NCBI RefSeq assembly: GCF_038446955.1
Contig: NZ_CP151803.1
Span: forward strand, 1,550,001 to 1,614,000
DNA length: 64,000 nt
From: Pedobacter sp. FW305-3-2-15-E-R2A2
GTDB taxonomy: Bacteria > Bacteroidota > Bacteroidia > Sphingobacteriales > Sphingobacteriaceae
Direction of reading: 5' to 3'
The stretch's first letter is position 1. Each line of letters opens with the position of its first letter. The notes beneath the pieces are model-generated. The model ran no database searches, was not told where the DNA came from, and saw only the letters and a list, made by a program, of their open reading frames with translations. The position numbers and the translations under genes are program-made. Positions 17,391-27,369 of the stretch are shown here, piece after piece.

Positions 17391-18020
17391 ATGAAAATAA
17401 AATTTAATATGACTATAGAAGCTGCTATTGAAGAAATAAAAATGTTCTGGAAGGATGAAGAGGAGTTACCTTTCGGGTTATCAGATCATGCTGAACATAT
17501 TGAAAGACTGGAAAAAGAGTTTGGCCGGGCATTGCCGGAAGACTTAAAAAAATACATCAGCAGCTTTGCACCTGCAGAGGACTTTTATTTCCTTACTGCC
17601 GGAAATCCAATAGTCGTATATGGTATTGATCATCTAAAATATATTCAGGACGGATACAATTACGATGCATCGGCAAAATCAGAACTGGAAGATTGGGATA
17701 AAGGTCATTTCATCTTTGCCGATGAAGGGGCAGACCCCATCCTTGTGAACATGGATGAACCGGAACATGGTATTTTAAGATTGGAACATGGAGCCGGAAA
17801 TTGGGATTATGGAGATGTAGTCGCAGACAATTTTGCACAATTTTTACTTTGTAGCGCAGCATTACATCATGCCCTGAGCAATTTCGAGGAGGAAAGTATC
17901 GTTGATGATGATAAGGGATTCTGTTTGGCGAAGGGGGCTGCAAAATGGTATTTCCCAAAAATGAAGACATGGGCAGGCGACCATTACGAAATCTGGTGTG
18001 GTGTGTTCGACAATAACTAA
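17391..18020 (+). CDS. SMI1/KNR4 (SUKH) family protein
   Basis: The 209-residue soluble protein carries the SUKH pattern: IERLEKEFGRALPEDLKKYISSF near residues 43-63, a central hydrophobic region around FYFLTAGNPIVVYGIDHLKYI, and acidic HFIFADEGADPILVN. SUKH proteins include immunity proteins against contact-dependent or secreted toxins, as well as stand-alone proteins of unknown role. No toxin gene is adjacent, so an immunity function is only a possibility. Confidence 0.7.
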   Translation: MKIKFNMTIEAAIEEIKMFWKDEEELPFGLSDHAEHIERLEKEFGRALPEDLKKYISSFAPAEDFYFLTAGNPIVVYGIDHLKYIQDGYNYDASAKSELEDWDKGHFIFADEGADPILVNMDEPEHGILRLEHGAGNWDYGDVVADNFAQFLLCSAALHHALSNFEEESIVDDDKGFCLAKGAAKWYFPKMKTWAGDHYEIWCGVFDNN

Positions 18021-18048
18021 AATTGACCATTCATGATCTTATTGACAA

Positions 18049-18056
18049 TACTTTTG
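18049..18056 (+). promoter_or_regulatory. Possible promoter (TTG-N23-TACTTTTG) for the Omp85-like gene
   Basis: TACTTTTG matches TAnnTTTG, and a TTG at 18023-18025 sits 23 bases upstream, at the long end of the usual spacing. The start codon is 79 bp downstream. Confidence 0.45.
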
Positions 18057-18134
18057 AAGTATATAAACCCTAATCGGAAATAACCGCTAATTACAGGCAC
18101 GTTTATTGAATCACTAATTATTCAGTTATTTCTT

Positions 18135-19367
18135 ATGCAACGACTTCCAGTAAAAACAAGTTTATTTTTCTTGTTGCTATTCCCCTGTGGTTTATATGCC
18201 CAGAATGTGAGCAACATCGCTACGCAACAAACGGTTGAAACCGATACCTCCGCTCAGAAAGATCTGATCGATGTGGCCAAGTCATTGTTTAAGATCAAAC
18301 CGAAAAAAATCAAGGAGGAACGGGGTAAAAAGATATATTTCTCTATACTTCCGGTGAGTAGTACTGTGCCGGGAGGTAGTGGTCGCGCATTGGTTACCAG
18401 TACAACTGCAGCCATGTATCTTGGACCGAGAAAGACGACAAACCTGTCTTCTGTCACCTTTACGCCTTACTGGAATTTGGGAAACCGCTTTGGTTTACCC
18501 TTGCGCAGCACCATGTGGCTTCCTGATAATAAATGGGTAATCCAGGGGGATACGCGTTTTCTGGTGTACCCGCAATATACCTGGGGACTGGGCAGTAAAG
18601 CCCTAAATCCAGCGCCTACCTTAGTAGATTACAAGTACATTCGTTTTTACCAAAGTGCATTGAAACGAATCAAACCCTATTTCTTTGCAGGATTGGGTTA
18701 TAATCTTGATTACCGTTTTAACATAAAAACTGAAGATCCGAATGTGGACCTGAAGCAGTATACGAACTATGAATACGGGACTGGTAGTAATTCTTTTTCG
18801 TCCGGGATCACCTTCAATTTGCTGTACGATACGAGGAGCAACTCCATCAATCCACTCCCAGGTATGTATGGCAACCTGGTCTATCGGGTGAATCCGAAAT
18901 TTTTAGGCAGTAATGATTCATGGAGCTCGTTGTACCTGGATGTGAGGAAATATATTTCCATGAATCCATCCAAACCTGATCAGCAGAATACACTGGCTTT
19001 CTGGACTTACCTCTGGGCGACATTGGGAAATAAAACGCCTTATCTTGATTTACCTAGTATCGGTTGGGATCCCGCTAACCGCTCAGGCAGGGGGATTGAC
19101 CAGAATCGTTACCGTGGGAGATCCTTGTTTTATGCAGAAAGCGAATACCGAAGAGACATTACCAATAATGGTTTGCTGGGCTTTGTGGTATTTGCAAATG
19201 TCAATACGGTTAGTGGTTCTGGGGATATGTTTAGTTCCTGGAAACCCGCTGTCGGTACCGGACTTCGGGTGAAATTCAATAAGAGCTCTAATACTAATAT
19301 TGGTGTTGACTATGGAACGAGCAAAGGCTATAATAGTTTTAGCTTTAGTCTTGGGGAAACTTTCTAA
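18135..19367 (+). CDS. BamA/TamA (Omp85)-type outer-membrane barrel protein
   Basis: The 410-residue protein has a signal peptide (cleavage near LYAQ, residue 23) and a predicted beta-barrel of alternating strands ending in the aromatic residue Phe (SLGETF), with features of the bacterial surface antigen/Omp85 C-terminal barrel (SGITFNLLYDTRSNSINPLPGMYGNLVYR). It is shorter than BamA and shows no POTRA repeats, so it is a stand-alone barrel rather than the essential assembly protein. A terminator follows it. The role, perhaps a porin or translocation channel, is not known. Confidence 0.8.
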   Translation: MQRLPVKTSLFFLLLFPCGLYAQNVSNIATQQTVETDTSAQKDLIDVAKSLFKIKPKKIKEERGKKIYFSILPVSSTVPGGSGRALVTSTTAAMYLGPRKTTNLSSVTFTPYWNLGNRFGLPLRSTMWLPDNKWVIQGDTRFLVYPQYTWGLGSKALNPAPTLVDYKYIRFYQSALKRIKPYFFAGLGYNLDYRFNIKTEDPNVDLKQYTNYEYGTGSNSFSSGITFNLLYDTRSNSINPLPGMYGNLVYRVNPKFLGSNDSWSSLYLDVRKYISMNPSKPDQQNTLAFWTYLWATLGNKTPYLDLPSIGWDPANRSGRGIDQNRYRGRSLFYAESEYRRDITNNGLLGFVVFANVNTVSGSGDMFSSWKPAVGTGLRVKFNKSSNTNIGVDYGTSKGYNSFSFSLGETF

Positions 19368-19405
19368 GCGGTTGTTTTTACGGTTGACTCAGGAGGAGAC
19401 CTCAT

Positions 19406-19444
19406 AAAAAAAACCTGTTTTGAATTTCAAAACAGGTTTTTTTT
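19406..19444. terminator. Bidirectional terminator between convergent genes
   Basis: A very strong hairpin: eight A, then CCTGTTTTGAA, a single-base loop and the exact reverse complement ending in a run of eight T. It separates the Omp85-like gene from the convergent SusD gene. Confidence 0.9.
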
Positions 19445-19459
19445 ATATGGAATTGATTC

Positions 19460-20971
19460 TTAATATCCCGGATTTTGAGTATAGTTAGGGTTTGCCATCT
19501 GATTGGCAGGGATCGGGAAGAGCAGGTACTTCGGATCATCACTTGGTTTTTCCTGCCATGGCGTTAAAAACTTACCAAAGCGGATCAGATCCTGTCTTCT
19601 TACACCTTCCCAGAAGAACTCACGGCCACGTTCGTCCAGCAACTGATCCAGCGATACACTTCCCCAGGGTGAAGCTCCACGGGTTGTCCTTACCTGGTTG
19701 ACTAATGGTAGGGCCAGTGCAGCTTGTCCGCTTCTTAATAAAGCCTCCGCTTTCATCAGCAACACATCTGAATAGCGGTAAAATACCCAGTCATTGTCAG
19801 GAAATCCTGAAGAACTGTTTTTGTAATCAATTGGATATTTGATCACACGAATTCCGGCATTTTCCAGTCTTTTCTGATCACGTTCGATGATGTTCACATC
19901 AGGGGTAAAGATTAAGTTTTCTCCCAAACGATTTTTAATCAGTACGCCATCTTTGTTCACTTGTTGGCCCACCAGGAAGCCTACGCGCACACCGGATACA
20001 TCTGTCACCCCGGCATATGCTCCTCCTCTGCGGGAGTCTGAAGCCTCAAACTTATTGTAAAAATCGGAGAGGGTACAGAAGCCATTGTTTCCACTAGGGC
20101 TCTGGTTATAGTGTAATGGAGCAACCCACATCGAATTTAAACCACCTGCATCTATTCCGCCTATGTTTCTGCCTGTAAATATGTTCTCTTTAGACAGTAC
20201 ATCATTTGCAGGCGCGAAATTGTCGAAATAATTTGGGGTAAGAGAGAATTTGCCTCCGGCGATGATCTCATCTGCCAGCGCAATTACTTTGGCCATATCT
20301 GCAGGATCAAAGGTTGGAGCCGCACGATTTAGAAATGCCCCTTTGTTGAGGTAAGATTTCATGAGTAACATCTTTGCCGCATCTTTAGTGGCTCCGGTGA
20401 CTGGTGAGGTAGGTAAATTCGGGAGCACTTCATTTAACTCTGCGATGATATAGGCAATGGCCTCAGGCGCTTGTCTGACTCTTGGAGAGGTTGTTACGCG
20501 TTCTCCGGGATCGCGCCAGGGCACCTGGTTCCATCCATCAAGAATGGAAAATTGAGCGAAAGCACGTAAGAAACGGGCTTCGGCCGCCTGTTGCAGGGAT
20601 GGACCAAACCTTAACAGGTTGGTCGTCGCATAGTTCACTCCGTTTAAGTCCCTGTAGACACTATTGATTCGGGTATGGTCAGCAGCCCAGCGGTGCAGGT
20701 GCAAGGCTCTCCATGCTCCGTTATCGTCCCAATCTCCACCACGGGTAGGTACAATGGCTTCATCGGTAGGGAACTCTTGTAATGCCCACCAGCCATATGG
20801 CCCCTGGTATCCGGCGCGCATAGAATTGTAGGCCCCATTTAGCAAGGCTGGTACATCGCCGATGTCAACATTTCCCTGATCAATTTGTCCATTAAGTTTT
20901 TCATCTAGTTTTGTACATGCTGTTAAGGAGAGGAACATCATCATTAAAGCAGTTATATAGCTATTTTTCAT
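19460..20971 (-). CDS. SusD/RagB family nutrient-binding lipoprotein
   Basis: The 503-residue protein begins at the ATG of 20971, giving a lipoprotein signal MKNSYITALMMMFLSLTAC (Cys19); an upstream TTG would overlap the SusC gene and is unlikely. It shows the SusD pattern: an N-terminal helical pair region (LLNGAYNSMRAGYQG, AEARFLRAFAQFSILDGWNQVPW), TPR-like helices and a C-terminal region with YRYSDVLLMKAEALLR and the final YTQNPGY. SusD-like proteins cap the SusC barrel and bind oligosaccharides or other substrates at the cell surface. It follows the SusC gene by 16 bp. No glycoside hydrolase or other degradative gene is next to the pair. Confidence 0.95.
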   Translation of the reverse strand: MKNSYITALMMMFLSLTACTKLDEKLNGQIDQGNVDIGDVPALLNGAYNSMRAGYQGPYGWWALQEFPTDEAIVPTRGGDWDDNGAWRALHLHRWAADHTRINSVYRDLNGVNYATTNLLRFGPSLQQAAEARFLRAFAQFSILDGWNQVPWRDPGERVTTSPRVRQAPEAIAYIIAELNEVLPNLPTSPVTGATKDAAKMLLMKSYLNKGAFLNRAAPTFDPADMAKVIALADEIIAGGKFSLTPNYFDNFAPANDVLSKENIFTGRNIGGIDAGGLNSMWVAPLHYNQSPSGNNGFCTLSDFYNKFEASDSRRGGAYAGVTDVSGVRVGFLVGQQVNKDGVLIKNRLGENLIFTPDVNIIERDQKRLENAGIRVIKYPIDYKNSSSGFPDNDWVFYRYSDVLLMKAEALLRSGQAALALPLVNQVRTTRGASPWGSVSLDQLLDERGREFFWEGVRRQDLIRFGKFLTPWQEKPSDDPKYLLFPIPANQMANPNYTQNPGY

Positions 20972-20987
20972 GTGTCGAATATTTAAA

Positions 20988-23900
20988 TTAAAGAGAAAAG
21001 TTAACCCCAAAATTGAAGGTTCTGGCTGATGGAAAAGGGACGTATTCTATTCCCATTGAAGGAACTCCATTGATGCTTTTGTCCGTATTTACTTCCGGGT
21101 CGAATCCGGAATATTTGGTCATTACCAGTAAATTTTGTCCGTTTACATATACATTTAAGCCTTTGATAGTTTTTCCTATGTTGCCAACGTTATAATTAAT
21201 GGTTGCATTTGCCAGCTTCAAATAATTTCCTTTTTCGATGTAACGTGAAGATGCGGCAATCGGATTTGCAAGAGATTCCCTGATAGCAGAGTTCAATAAA
21301 ACCGAAGCCACATTTCTTGTTCCCAAATTGGTAATCGGTAAAACAGAGTTGGCGGTATTGTTGTAAATGTCCTGTCCGAAGGATCCGTTAAAGTTTAGTC
21401 CGAGGCTTAGTTTTTTATACCTGAAATCGGTGCTGATGCCCAGAATAAGACTTGGGTTTGGATTTCCTACATAATAATAGGTATAGCCATCATCTGCATA
21501 TTGTGAAAAGCCATCTGCATTCAGACCTTCGTACTTTCTGGTGACCATTGCAAACAGGGGTAAACCGTCTTTGATCACTTCTATATTCACATCGCTTAAC
21601 CCTTGTCCATTTAAGGCTCCGGTATTGATCAGACGGGTAGAGAAATCTTTTACTTTGTTATTAAGGAAAGTTGCATTTCCTCCTAATGACCATGAAAAAT
21701 CAGTCTGGTCTATAATGCTGCCGTTCAGGGTAATTTCGACTCCTTTATTCAGGATATATCCGGGTAAATTACCCCAGGTAACTGAACCATCAGCTGCTGT
21801 GGGTTGTTGCGGACTTTGAGGAAATAGAAGGTCGGTTGTTTTTTTCCTGAATACGTCAATTGAACCAGTGATCCGGCTTTTAAAAAGGCCAAAATCGACA
21901 CCGATGTTCATTTGTTCATCTGACTGCCATTTTAGATCCGGATTGTCGTTGTTGATGGGTTTTAAAGCGGTTCCGGTACCTTCATAGACATAAGCATAGC
22001 GTTGTTGGGAAGAACCTGAAGGGAATTCCTGATTTCCGGTTTTACCGTAACCAGCCCTGATCTTTAGCTGATCCAGCCAGGCTACATTTGCCATGAAATC
22101 TTCATTTTTTATATTCCATGCCGCAGAGAAGGATGGGAAATAACCATATCGGTTTTTGGAACCAAAACGGGTAGATCCATCTGCCCTTACAGTTGCTGTT
22201 AACAGGTATTTACCTGCATAATTAAAGATGGCACGGGCAAAATAAGATTGCAGCTCATACGTCGGATCGTTGAAGGAGCTCATCCTTCTGTTGTTTGGAG
22301 GCGTGGCCTGCATCGCATCTGTATAATCTACAGGAATATCACCAAATCCAGTGGCATTCATGTTTGTTCCTTTGTTGACATTATTGGTGTATTCATAACC
22401 AATGATGGCATTCAGATTCAGTTTCGATGCGATTTCCTTGTTGAAATTCAACGTATTGGTAAATTGGTGGGTAAGGATTTCGCTGTTTGAATAACTGGCA
22501 TAACCGCCAGGGAAATTATCTGCAGGTTTTGCCTGAACTCCTTCTATATTAATAAAGCTGCGCGTAGAGCTTCTCCTCACACCTGAGCTGTAATTGAGAC
22601 TCACCAGCATACGGTATTCCAGCCATGGGGTAATCTTATAATAAGGAGAGACACTTCCTAAAATAGAAGATACTTTAGATTTATCACTGTAGGCTTCAGA
22701 CATGGCCAGGGGGTTGATGATCCTGCCATTTTCTATGAACAGGGAGCCATCAGGATTTCTTAGCGGTCTTGTTGGGTTCCATGTTAAAGCCTGACTGATT
22801 AAACTGCCTGTAAATCCGGCATCATTGGTAATCGGGGCAATGTTCTCGTTGTACTGACTGCTGATCATGGTAACGTCCATTCCGAGCTTTTTGCTGTCCA
22901 GAAATTTGAAGTTGCCATTAAAGGAAGCCGTATATTTTTTGAGGTCCGATTTCCGGATGATCCCCTGCTGATCCTGGTATCCAAAAGAAGCACGATAGGT
23001 ACTGGCATCGTTCCCGCCACTCAACCCGACCGCATAATTCTGGTTGTAAGCAGTACGCATAATGGCATCCATCGCATCTACATTGCCGCCATAATCACCT
23101 GCAGTTAAACCATATTTGCTCAATGCAGAACGGTATTCATTACCGTCTAAAACATCAATCTGATTCATGATATTACTTACCCCTGTTGAGGCATTCACAT
23201 CCAGTTTCATCGCCCCGCTGGCCCCTCTTTTTGTCGTGATCAGGACCACTCCGAAAGCTGCTCTGGAACCATAAATTGCAGTCGCAGAAGCATCTTTTAA
23301 GATTTCCATGGTGGCAATATCACTGGGATTGATAAAACTCAGTGGATTTCCTCCGGGAGCGGCACCAATACCTCCTCCTGGAGAAGCCTTAACTCCACCA
23401 ACTGAAGCGGGACTGGCACTTGGTCTTGCCGAGTTCCCGGAAAGGGCAACGCCATCTACTACATATAAAGGTTGTCCACTTCCTGTAACGGCCGTATTTC
23501 CACGGATTTTTACAGTAGTGGCACCTCCTGGTTGACCGCTGTTATTGATCATCTGGACACCGGCAACTTTACCCTGCATCAATTGATCGGGGGCGATGAG
23601 CGGACCTTTGTTGAAATCCTTTGCAGAGATGGTGGCCACAGCACCGGTAAGGTCACTTTTTTTTACTGATCCATAACCGACAACGGTCACTTCAGTCAGT
23701 TCGTTTGCGGATCCCAATACGGCATTCAGGACTTTCTTTCCGTCAATATCGAGCGTGAGGGTTTGCATGCCTACATAACTGAAGGTTAGCTTTTTTCCAT
23801 CTGCAGGCACATTGATGGCATATTTTCCATTGGCATCGGTCAGAGTTCTGACGCTTTTACCTTCAACGGAAACCGTTACGCCAATGAGGGTGGTATTCTC

Positions 23901-24059
23901 CTTATCTGTAACTGTTCCTGTTACAACCGATTGGGCATAGGCGGTAAAACAGGACAAGAGTAAGATAAAGAGGGACATTGCTGTTTTTTGCAGCGTTTTT
24001 GCATCGGGTCTGTTTCTGAAAACGACTCCGGCATTTCTGAGTAAAAAATTGCTCGTCAT
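20988..24059 (-). CDS. SusC/RagA-type TonB-linked outer-membrane transporter
   Basis: A 1023-residue SusC-like receptor. The signal peptide is preceded by a long basic N-terminus (about residues 1-25; hydrophobic core MSLFILLLSCFTAYAQ), then a carboxypeptidase-regulatory-like domain (about 45-120), the SusC motif VTVVGYGSVKKSDLTGAV, a plug (LMQGKVAGVQMINNSGQPGG) and a barrel to the C-terminus (FNFGVNFSL). There is no STN domain, so it is not expected to signal to a FecR protein, unlike the SusC at 50670. It forms a pair with the SusD gene downstream and moves substrates across the outer membrane. The substrate is not predictable. Confidence 0.95.
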   Translation of the reverse strand: MTSNFLLRNAGVVFRNRPDAKTLQKTAMSLFILLLSCFTAYAQSVVTGTVTDKENTTLIGVTVSVEGKSVRTLTDANGKYAINVPADGKKLTFSYVGMQTLTLDIDGKKVLNAVLGSANELTEVTVVGYGSVKKSDLTGAVATISAKDFNKGPLIAPDQLMQGKVAGVQMINNSGQPGGATTVKIRGNTAVTGSGQPLYVVDGVALSGNSARPSASPASVGGVKASPGGGIGAAPGGNPLSFINPSDIATMEILKDASATAIYGSRAAFGVVLITTKRGASGAMKLDVNASTGVSNIMNQIDVLDGNEYRSALSKYGLTAGDYGGNVDAMDAIMRTAYNQNYAVGLSGGNDASTYRASFGYQDQQGIIRKSDLKKYTASFNGNFKFLDSKKLGMDVTMISSQYNENIAPITNDAGFTGSLISQALTWNPTRPLRNPDGSLFIENGRIINPLAMSEAYSDKSKVSSILGSVSPYYKITPWLEYRMLVSLNYSSGVRRSSTRSFINIEGVQAKPADNFPGGYASYSNSEILTHQFTNTLNFNKEIASKLNLNAIIGYEYTNNVNKGTNMNATGFGDIPVDYTDAMQATPPNNRRMSSFNDPTYELQSYFARAIFNYAGKYLLTATVRADGSTRFGSKNRYGYFPSFSAAWNIKNEDFMANVAWLDQLKIRAGYGKTGNQEFPSGSSQQRYAYVYEGTGTALKPINNDNPDLKWQSDEQMNIGVDFGLFKSRITGSIDVFRKKTTDLLFPQSPQQPTAADGSVTWGNLPGYILNKGVEITLNGSIIDQTDFSWSLGGNATFLNNKVKDFSTRLINTGALNGQGLSDVNIEVIKDGLPLFAMVTRKYEGLNADGFSQYADDGYTYYYVGNPNPSLILGISTDFRYKKLSLGLNFNGSFGQDIYNNTANSVLPITNLGTRNVASVLLNSAIRESLANPIAASSRYIEKGNYLKLANATINYNVGNIGKTIKGLNVYVNGQNLLVMTKYSGFDPEVNTDKSINGVPSMGIEYVPFPSARTFNFGVNFSL

Positions 24060-24386
24060 AATTGATTAGGTATGGTTAGTAAATAGGGTTTTATGGCAGG
24101 AAATTAATGGTGTTTTACCCAGGCTAAAATTTGCCTTTTATAGGTGCAATATTTGGTTTATATGGCTGAAAGCCATTACCTAAGATAGTTTATAATTTGA
24201 TAAAGTCCAATTTTGTTGGAAATGAAGCAAATCATTGATTTTTTAGATAAAAAATAGCGTTTAATAATATTTTGAAATTTTGTTTTAAATATCTGCCTGT
24301 CAATGATATTGTGTATGGTTTTATTGATAATAATTGGTATTTTATGTTAGAAAACCTAAACCTGATTTTTCAATCATCTCACCACT
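24060..24386. other. Intergenic region (327 bp) between divergent TonB receptor genes
   Basis: A strongly AT-rich stretch that must hold the divergent promoters of the SusC gene (minus) and the receptor at 24387 (plus). No exact TAnnTTTG element, palindrome or RNA gene was found by eye; a short overlapping reading frame on the plus strand is not convincing. Confidence 0.5.
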
Positions 24387-27152
24387 ATGAAAAAAAGATT
24401 ATTACTCCTCATTGCGCTGTTGTTTCTGGGCTCAGAACTGACATTTGCACAAAAAAAGACCATTACCGGAACGGTAACCGATGCCACAACCAAAGAAACT
24501 TTAATTGGTGTATCGGTATACATCAAAGGAAGTAAACAAGGAACAAGTACCAATTCCGGCGGACAGTTCTCCATTGAGGCAACGCCAACCGATCAATTGA
24601 TATTCAGTTATACCGGGTATAAGCCGGTTACCCAATTGGTTGGTGCCAATGCCAGCTTTCAAATCAGTTTGGAAAGCAATACGGCTCAGTTAGATGAAGT
24701 CGTCCTGATCGGTACACGTTCTGCGGGGCGGGTAAAGCTGGAAACGGCGGTTCCGGTAGACATTGTGAATGTCAGCAAGACCGCAGCTACGACTGGCAGA
24801 CTGGAGCTGACTGATATCTTAAATTACGCGGCACCTTCCTTTAATTACAACAAGCAGTCCGGTTCTGATGGTGCAGACCATGTGGAGCTCGGAACGCTGA
24901 GGGGATTGGGGCCGGATCAGACCCTGGTCCTGGTAAACGGTAAACGCCGGCATTCCACCGCCTTTGTTTCTGTATTTGGAACCAGAGGACGGGGAAACTC
25001 AGGTGTCGATCTGAGTACCATTCCTACCGCTGCCATTGAGCGGGTCGAAATCCTGCGTGACGGCGCTTCTGCACAATATGGCTCTGATGCAATAGCGGGT
25101 GTAATTAACCTGGTGCTTAAAAAGAGTGTCGATGAGTTTACTGCCAATGCAGGCTATTCGGGATATTATGATCCTGCCTTTAACAGCAAGAAAAGTGTGG
25201 CCGCTGCTCAATATCCGCATGGCGGTACTATTGACGGCAATGCCTTTACTTTTGACGCGAACTATGGCCTGAAAATCGGAAAAACTGGTTTTCTTAACCT
25301 GACTGCCGACTATTCTAAAAACGGAAAGACTTACCGTCAGACAAAGGATACGGCAACTGCAAATCCTAAAGCATTGCCTTTAAATACGCCAAGACGGGCA
25401 AATGGCGATGGATCGTCAGAAGGAGGGACGATCTTTTTTAACAGTGAGATTCCGGTAAGTACCAAGACTACCTTTTACAGCTTTGGTGGTTACAGTTATA
25501 AAGGCTCGGATGCTTATGCTTTTACCCGTAACTTCTCTTCCAGACCGGAACGTTTCCCTACCAATGGTGCGAATATCATTCCTGTGGATGGCATCATTAT
25601 AAAGACGCCTGACGGGGAATCCTATTACAATCCGCTCATTGAAACAAAGATTAAAGACCTGGGCTTTGCTGCGGGGATTAAAGGAAGCTTTGGAGAGGCC
25701 TGGAACTGGGACCTGAGCAATAATACCGGAAACAATGATTTTCATTTTTATGGAAAAAAGACGTTCAATGCTTCTCTGGGTGCAGATAAAACTTCTTTCG
25801 ATGATGGAGGTTCCGAATTTTTACAGAATACAACAAACCTGAACTTCAGTAAACGTTTTGATAAAGTCCTTTCCGGATTTAACCTCGGTTTTGGTGCCGA
25901 ATACCGTTACGAACGTTATAAAATTTCTGCAGGGGAGGAAGCTTCCTATAAGAATTACGATCCGGCGGGGATTAAGGCTGCGGGATCACAGGGTTTTCCT
26001 GGTTTTCAGCCCGGGGATGCCACGAATTCGAACCGCTCCGTATTTGGAGGCTTTGTTGATTTTGAGTTGGATGCGACCGACAAATGGCTGATCAATTTTG
26101 CGAACCGCCTGGAACATTACAGCGATTTCGGCTATAACTTCAGTACCAAGTTTGCCACACGTTATAAAATCGCCGATAATTTTAACATCCGTGGTTCAGT
26201 AGGTACGGGGTTCCGTGCGCCTTCTTTACAGCAGATCAATTACAGCTCAACCTTCACTAATGTGCAGGGATCTATCATTTCTGAAGTAAAGATTGCACCG
26301 AATACCAGTTCGATTACCAAAGCGGCGGGAATTCCAAACCTGAAACAGGAAACCTCAAAAAATGCAGGTTTAGGCTTTACCTTTAAACCAGTTCCTGAAT
26401 TTAGCATTACTGTAGATGGTTATATCATCAATGTAAAAGACCGGGTGGTATTGTCGGGGCAGTTTAGCGCAGAGGATGCGACATTGGATCCTTCCTTTAC
26501 AGATGCTTTAAAAGCACTGAGGGTAGGTACCGCACAGTTCTTTGCCAATGCCGTGAACACTACCAACCGTGGACTCGATGTGGTATTGGATTATAACAAA
26601 ACAATAGGAGACAACCGCTACAGGATTTTGTTTACCGGGAATTTCCAAAGCATGGACATTGATAAAGTAAACTACCCGACTATTCTGGGTAAGACCGAGG
26701 CTTTAAAAGAGACTTTTCTGAGTTCAAGAGAGAAGAAATTCATTTTGGCCTCTGCGCCGAAAGTAAAGTTTTCTTTGAATCCTGAATATGGACATCAGGA
26801 CCTGACCGTTGGTCTGCGTTTTACTTATTTCGGAAAAGTAGACATCTATGGATATGGCGACGGAACCGGGACTTCACCTGTGGTTCCAAAAGATGATGGT
26901 TCCGGTTCAGTTGCAGACCTCTACAACTATAGCGGAAAGCTGGTAAGCGATGTGTATTTATCTTATAAACTGAATAAATACGCAAGGATTTCGCTGGGCG
27001 CGGATAACGTATTCAACGTCCATCCTGATCTTGGCTATATCCCGGGTGCCAAGGGCTGGGCTTATAATAACGAGCCTGCAGGGCCGTTTGATGCCGTTCA
27101 GATGGGCGGAAATGGAAGGCGCATTTTTGCCAGGATCGGTTTTAATTTTTAG
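24387..27152 (+). CDS. TonB-dependent outer-membrane receptor
   Basis: The 921-residue receptor has a signal peptide (ELTFAQ at about residue 22), a carboxypeptidase-regulatory-like domain (about 23-105), a plug (TLRGLGPDQTLVLVNGKRRH, IERVEILRDGASAQYGSDAI) and a barrel ending in FARIGFNF. It is a paralogue of the receptor at 9644-12529: the plug segments match almost residue for residue and the barrels share NIRGSVGTGFRAPS-type motifs. It has no SusD partner on its strand and is divergent from the SusC gene. It presumably imports a similar class of ligand to its paralogue; which one is unknown. Confidence 0.92.
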   Translation: MKKRLLLLIALLFLGSELTFAQKKTITGTVTDATTKETLIGVSVYIKGSKQGTSTNSGGQFSIEATPTDQLIFSYTGYKPVTQLVGANASFQISLESNTAQLDEVVLIGTRSAGRVKLETAVPVDIVNVSKTAATTGRLELTDILNYAAPSFNYNKQSGSDGADHVELGTLRGLGPDQTLVLVNGKRRHSTAFVSVFGTRGRGNSGVDLSTIPTAAIERVEILRDGASAQYGSDAIAGVINLVLKKSVDEFTANAGYSGYYDPAFNSKKSVAAAQYPHGGTIDGNAFTFDANYGLKIGKTGFLNLTADYSKNGKTYRQTKDTATANPKALPLNTPRRANGDGSSEGGTIFFNSEIPVSTKTTFYSFGGYSYKGSDAYAFTRNFSSRPERFPTNGANIIPVDGIIIKTPDGESYYNPLIETKIKDLGFAAGIKGSFGEAWNWDLSNNTGNNDFHFYGKKTFNASLGADKTSFDDGGSEFLQNTTNLNFSKRFDKVLSGFNLGFGAEYRYERYKISAGEEASYKNYDPAGIKAAGSQGFPGFQPGDATNSNRSVFGGFVDFELDATDKWLINFANRLEHYSDFGYNFSTKFATRYKIADNFNIRGSVGTGFRAPSLQQINYSSTFTNVQGSIISEVKIAPNTSSITKAAGIPNLKQETSKNAGLGFTFKPVPEFSITVDGYIINVKDRVVLSGQFSAEDATLDPSFTDALKALRVGTAQFFANAVNTTNRGLDVVLDYNKTIGDNRYRILFTGNFQSMDIDKVNYPTILGKTEALKETFLSSREKKFILASAPKVKFSLNPEYGHQDLTVGLRFTYFGKVDIYGYGDGTGTSPVVPKDDGSGSVADLYNYSGKLVSDVYLSYKLNKYARISLGADNVFNVHPDLGYIPGAKGWAYNNEPAGPFDAVQMGGNGRRIFARIGFNF

Positions 27153-27165
27153 TACCTATAGGGAT

Positions 27166-27211
27166 CAGGACCAGCATCATTCTGAGAAATCTGAATGGTG
27201 CTGGTCTTTTT
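27166..27211 (+). terminator. Intrinsic terminator after the TonB receptor gene
   Basis: Inverted repeat 27169-27182 with 27193-27206 (14 bp with one G-T pair) followed by TTTTTC, 14 bp after the receptor stop codon. Confidence 0.85.
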
Positions 27212-27369
27212 CATTACCCCATTTTCTATTTGTTTCGATTGATCAGCCAGGGAGGAGAATAGTTGTTTCATGACTAAATTTATCACTTATAAACAGGAAG
27301 AAAAACCAATTAGCCAATGATTTACAATTAAAAACAGGTATAGCCGTTATAGGTATTTCCTGTAGACTT

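Noticed and set aside
16339..17391. Longer form of the AraC paralogue starting at 17391
   Set aside because: It would start at TTG, overlap the divergent SUKH start codon and add 24 residues absent from its paralogue.
24272..24535. 87-codon plus-strand frame before the 24387 receptor
   Set aside because: It runs into the receptor signal peptide in another frame, is very AT-rich and has no homology.
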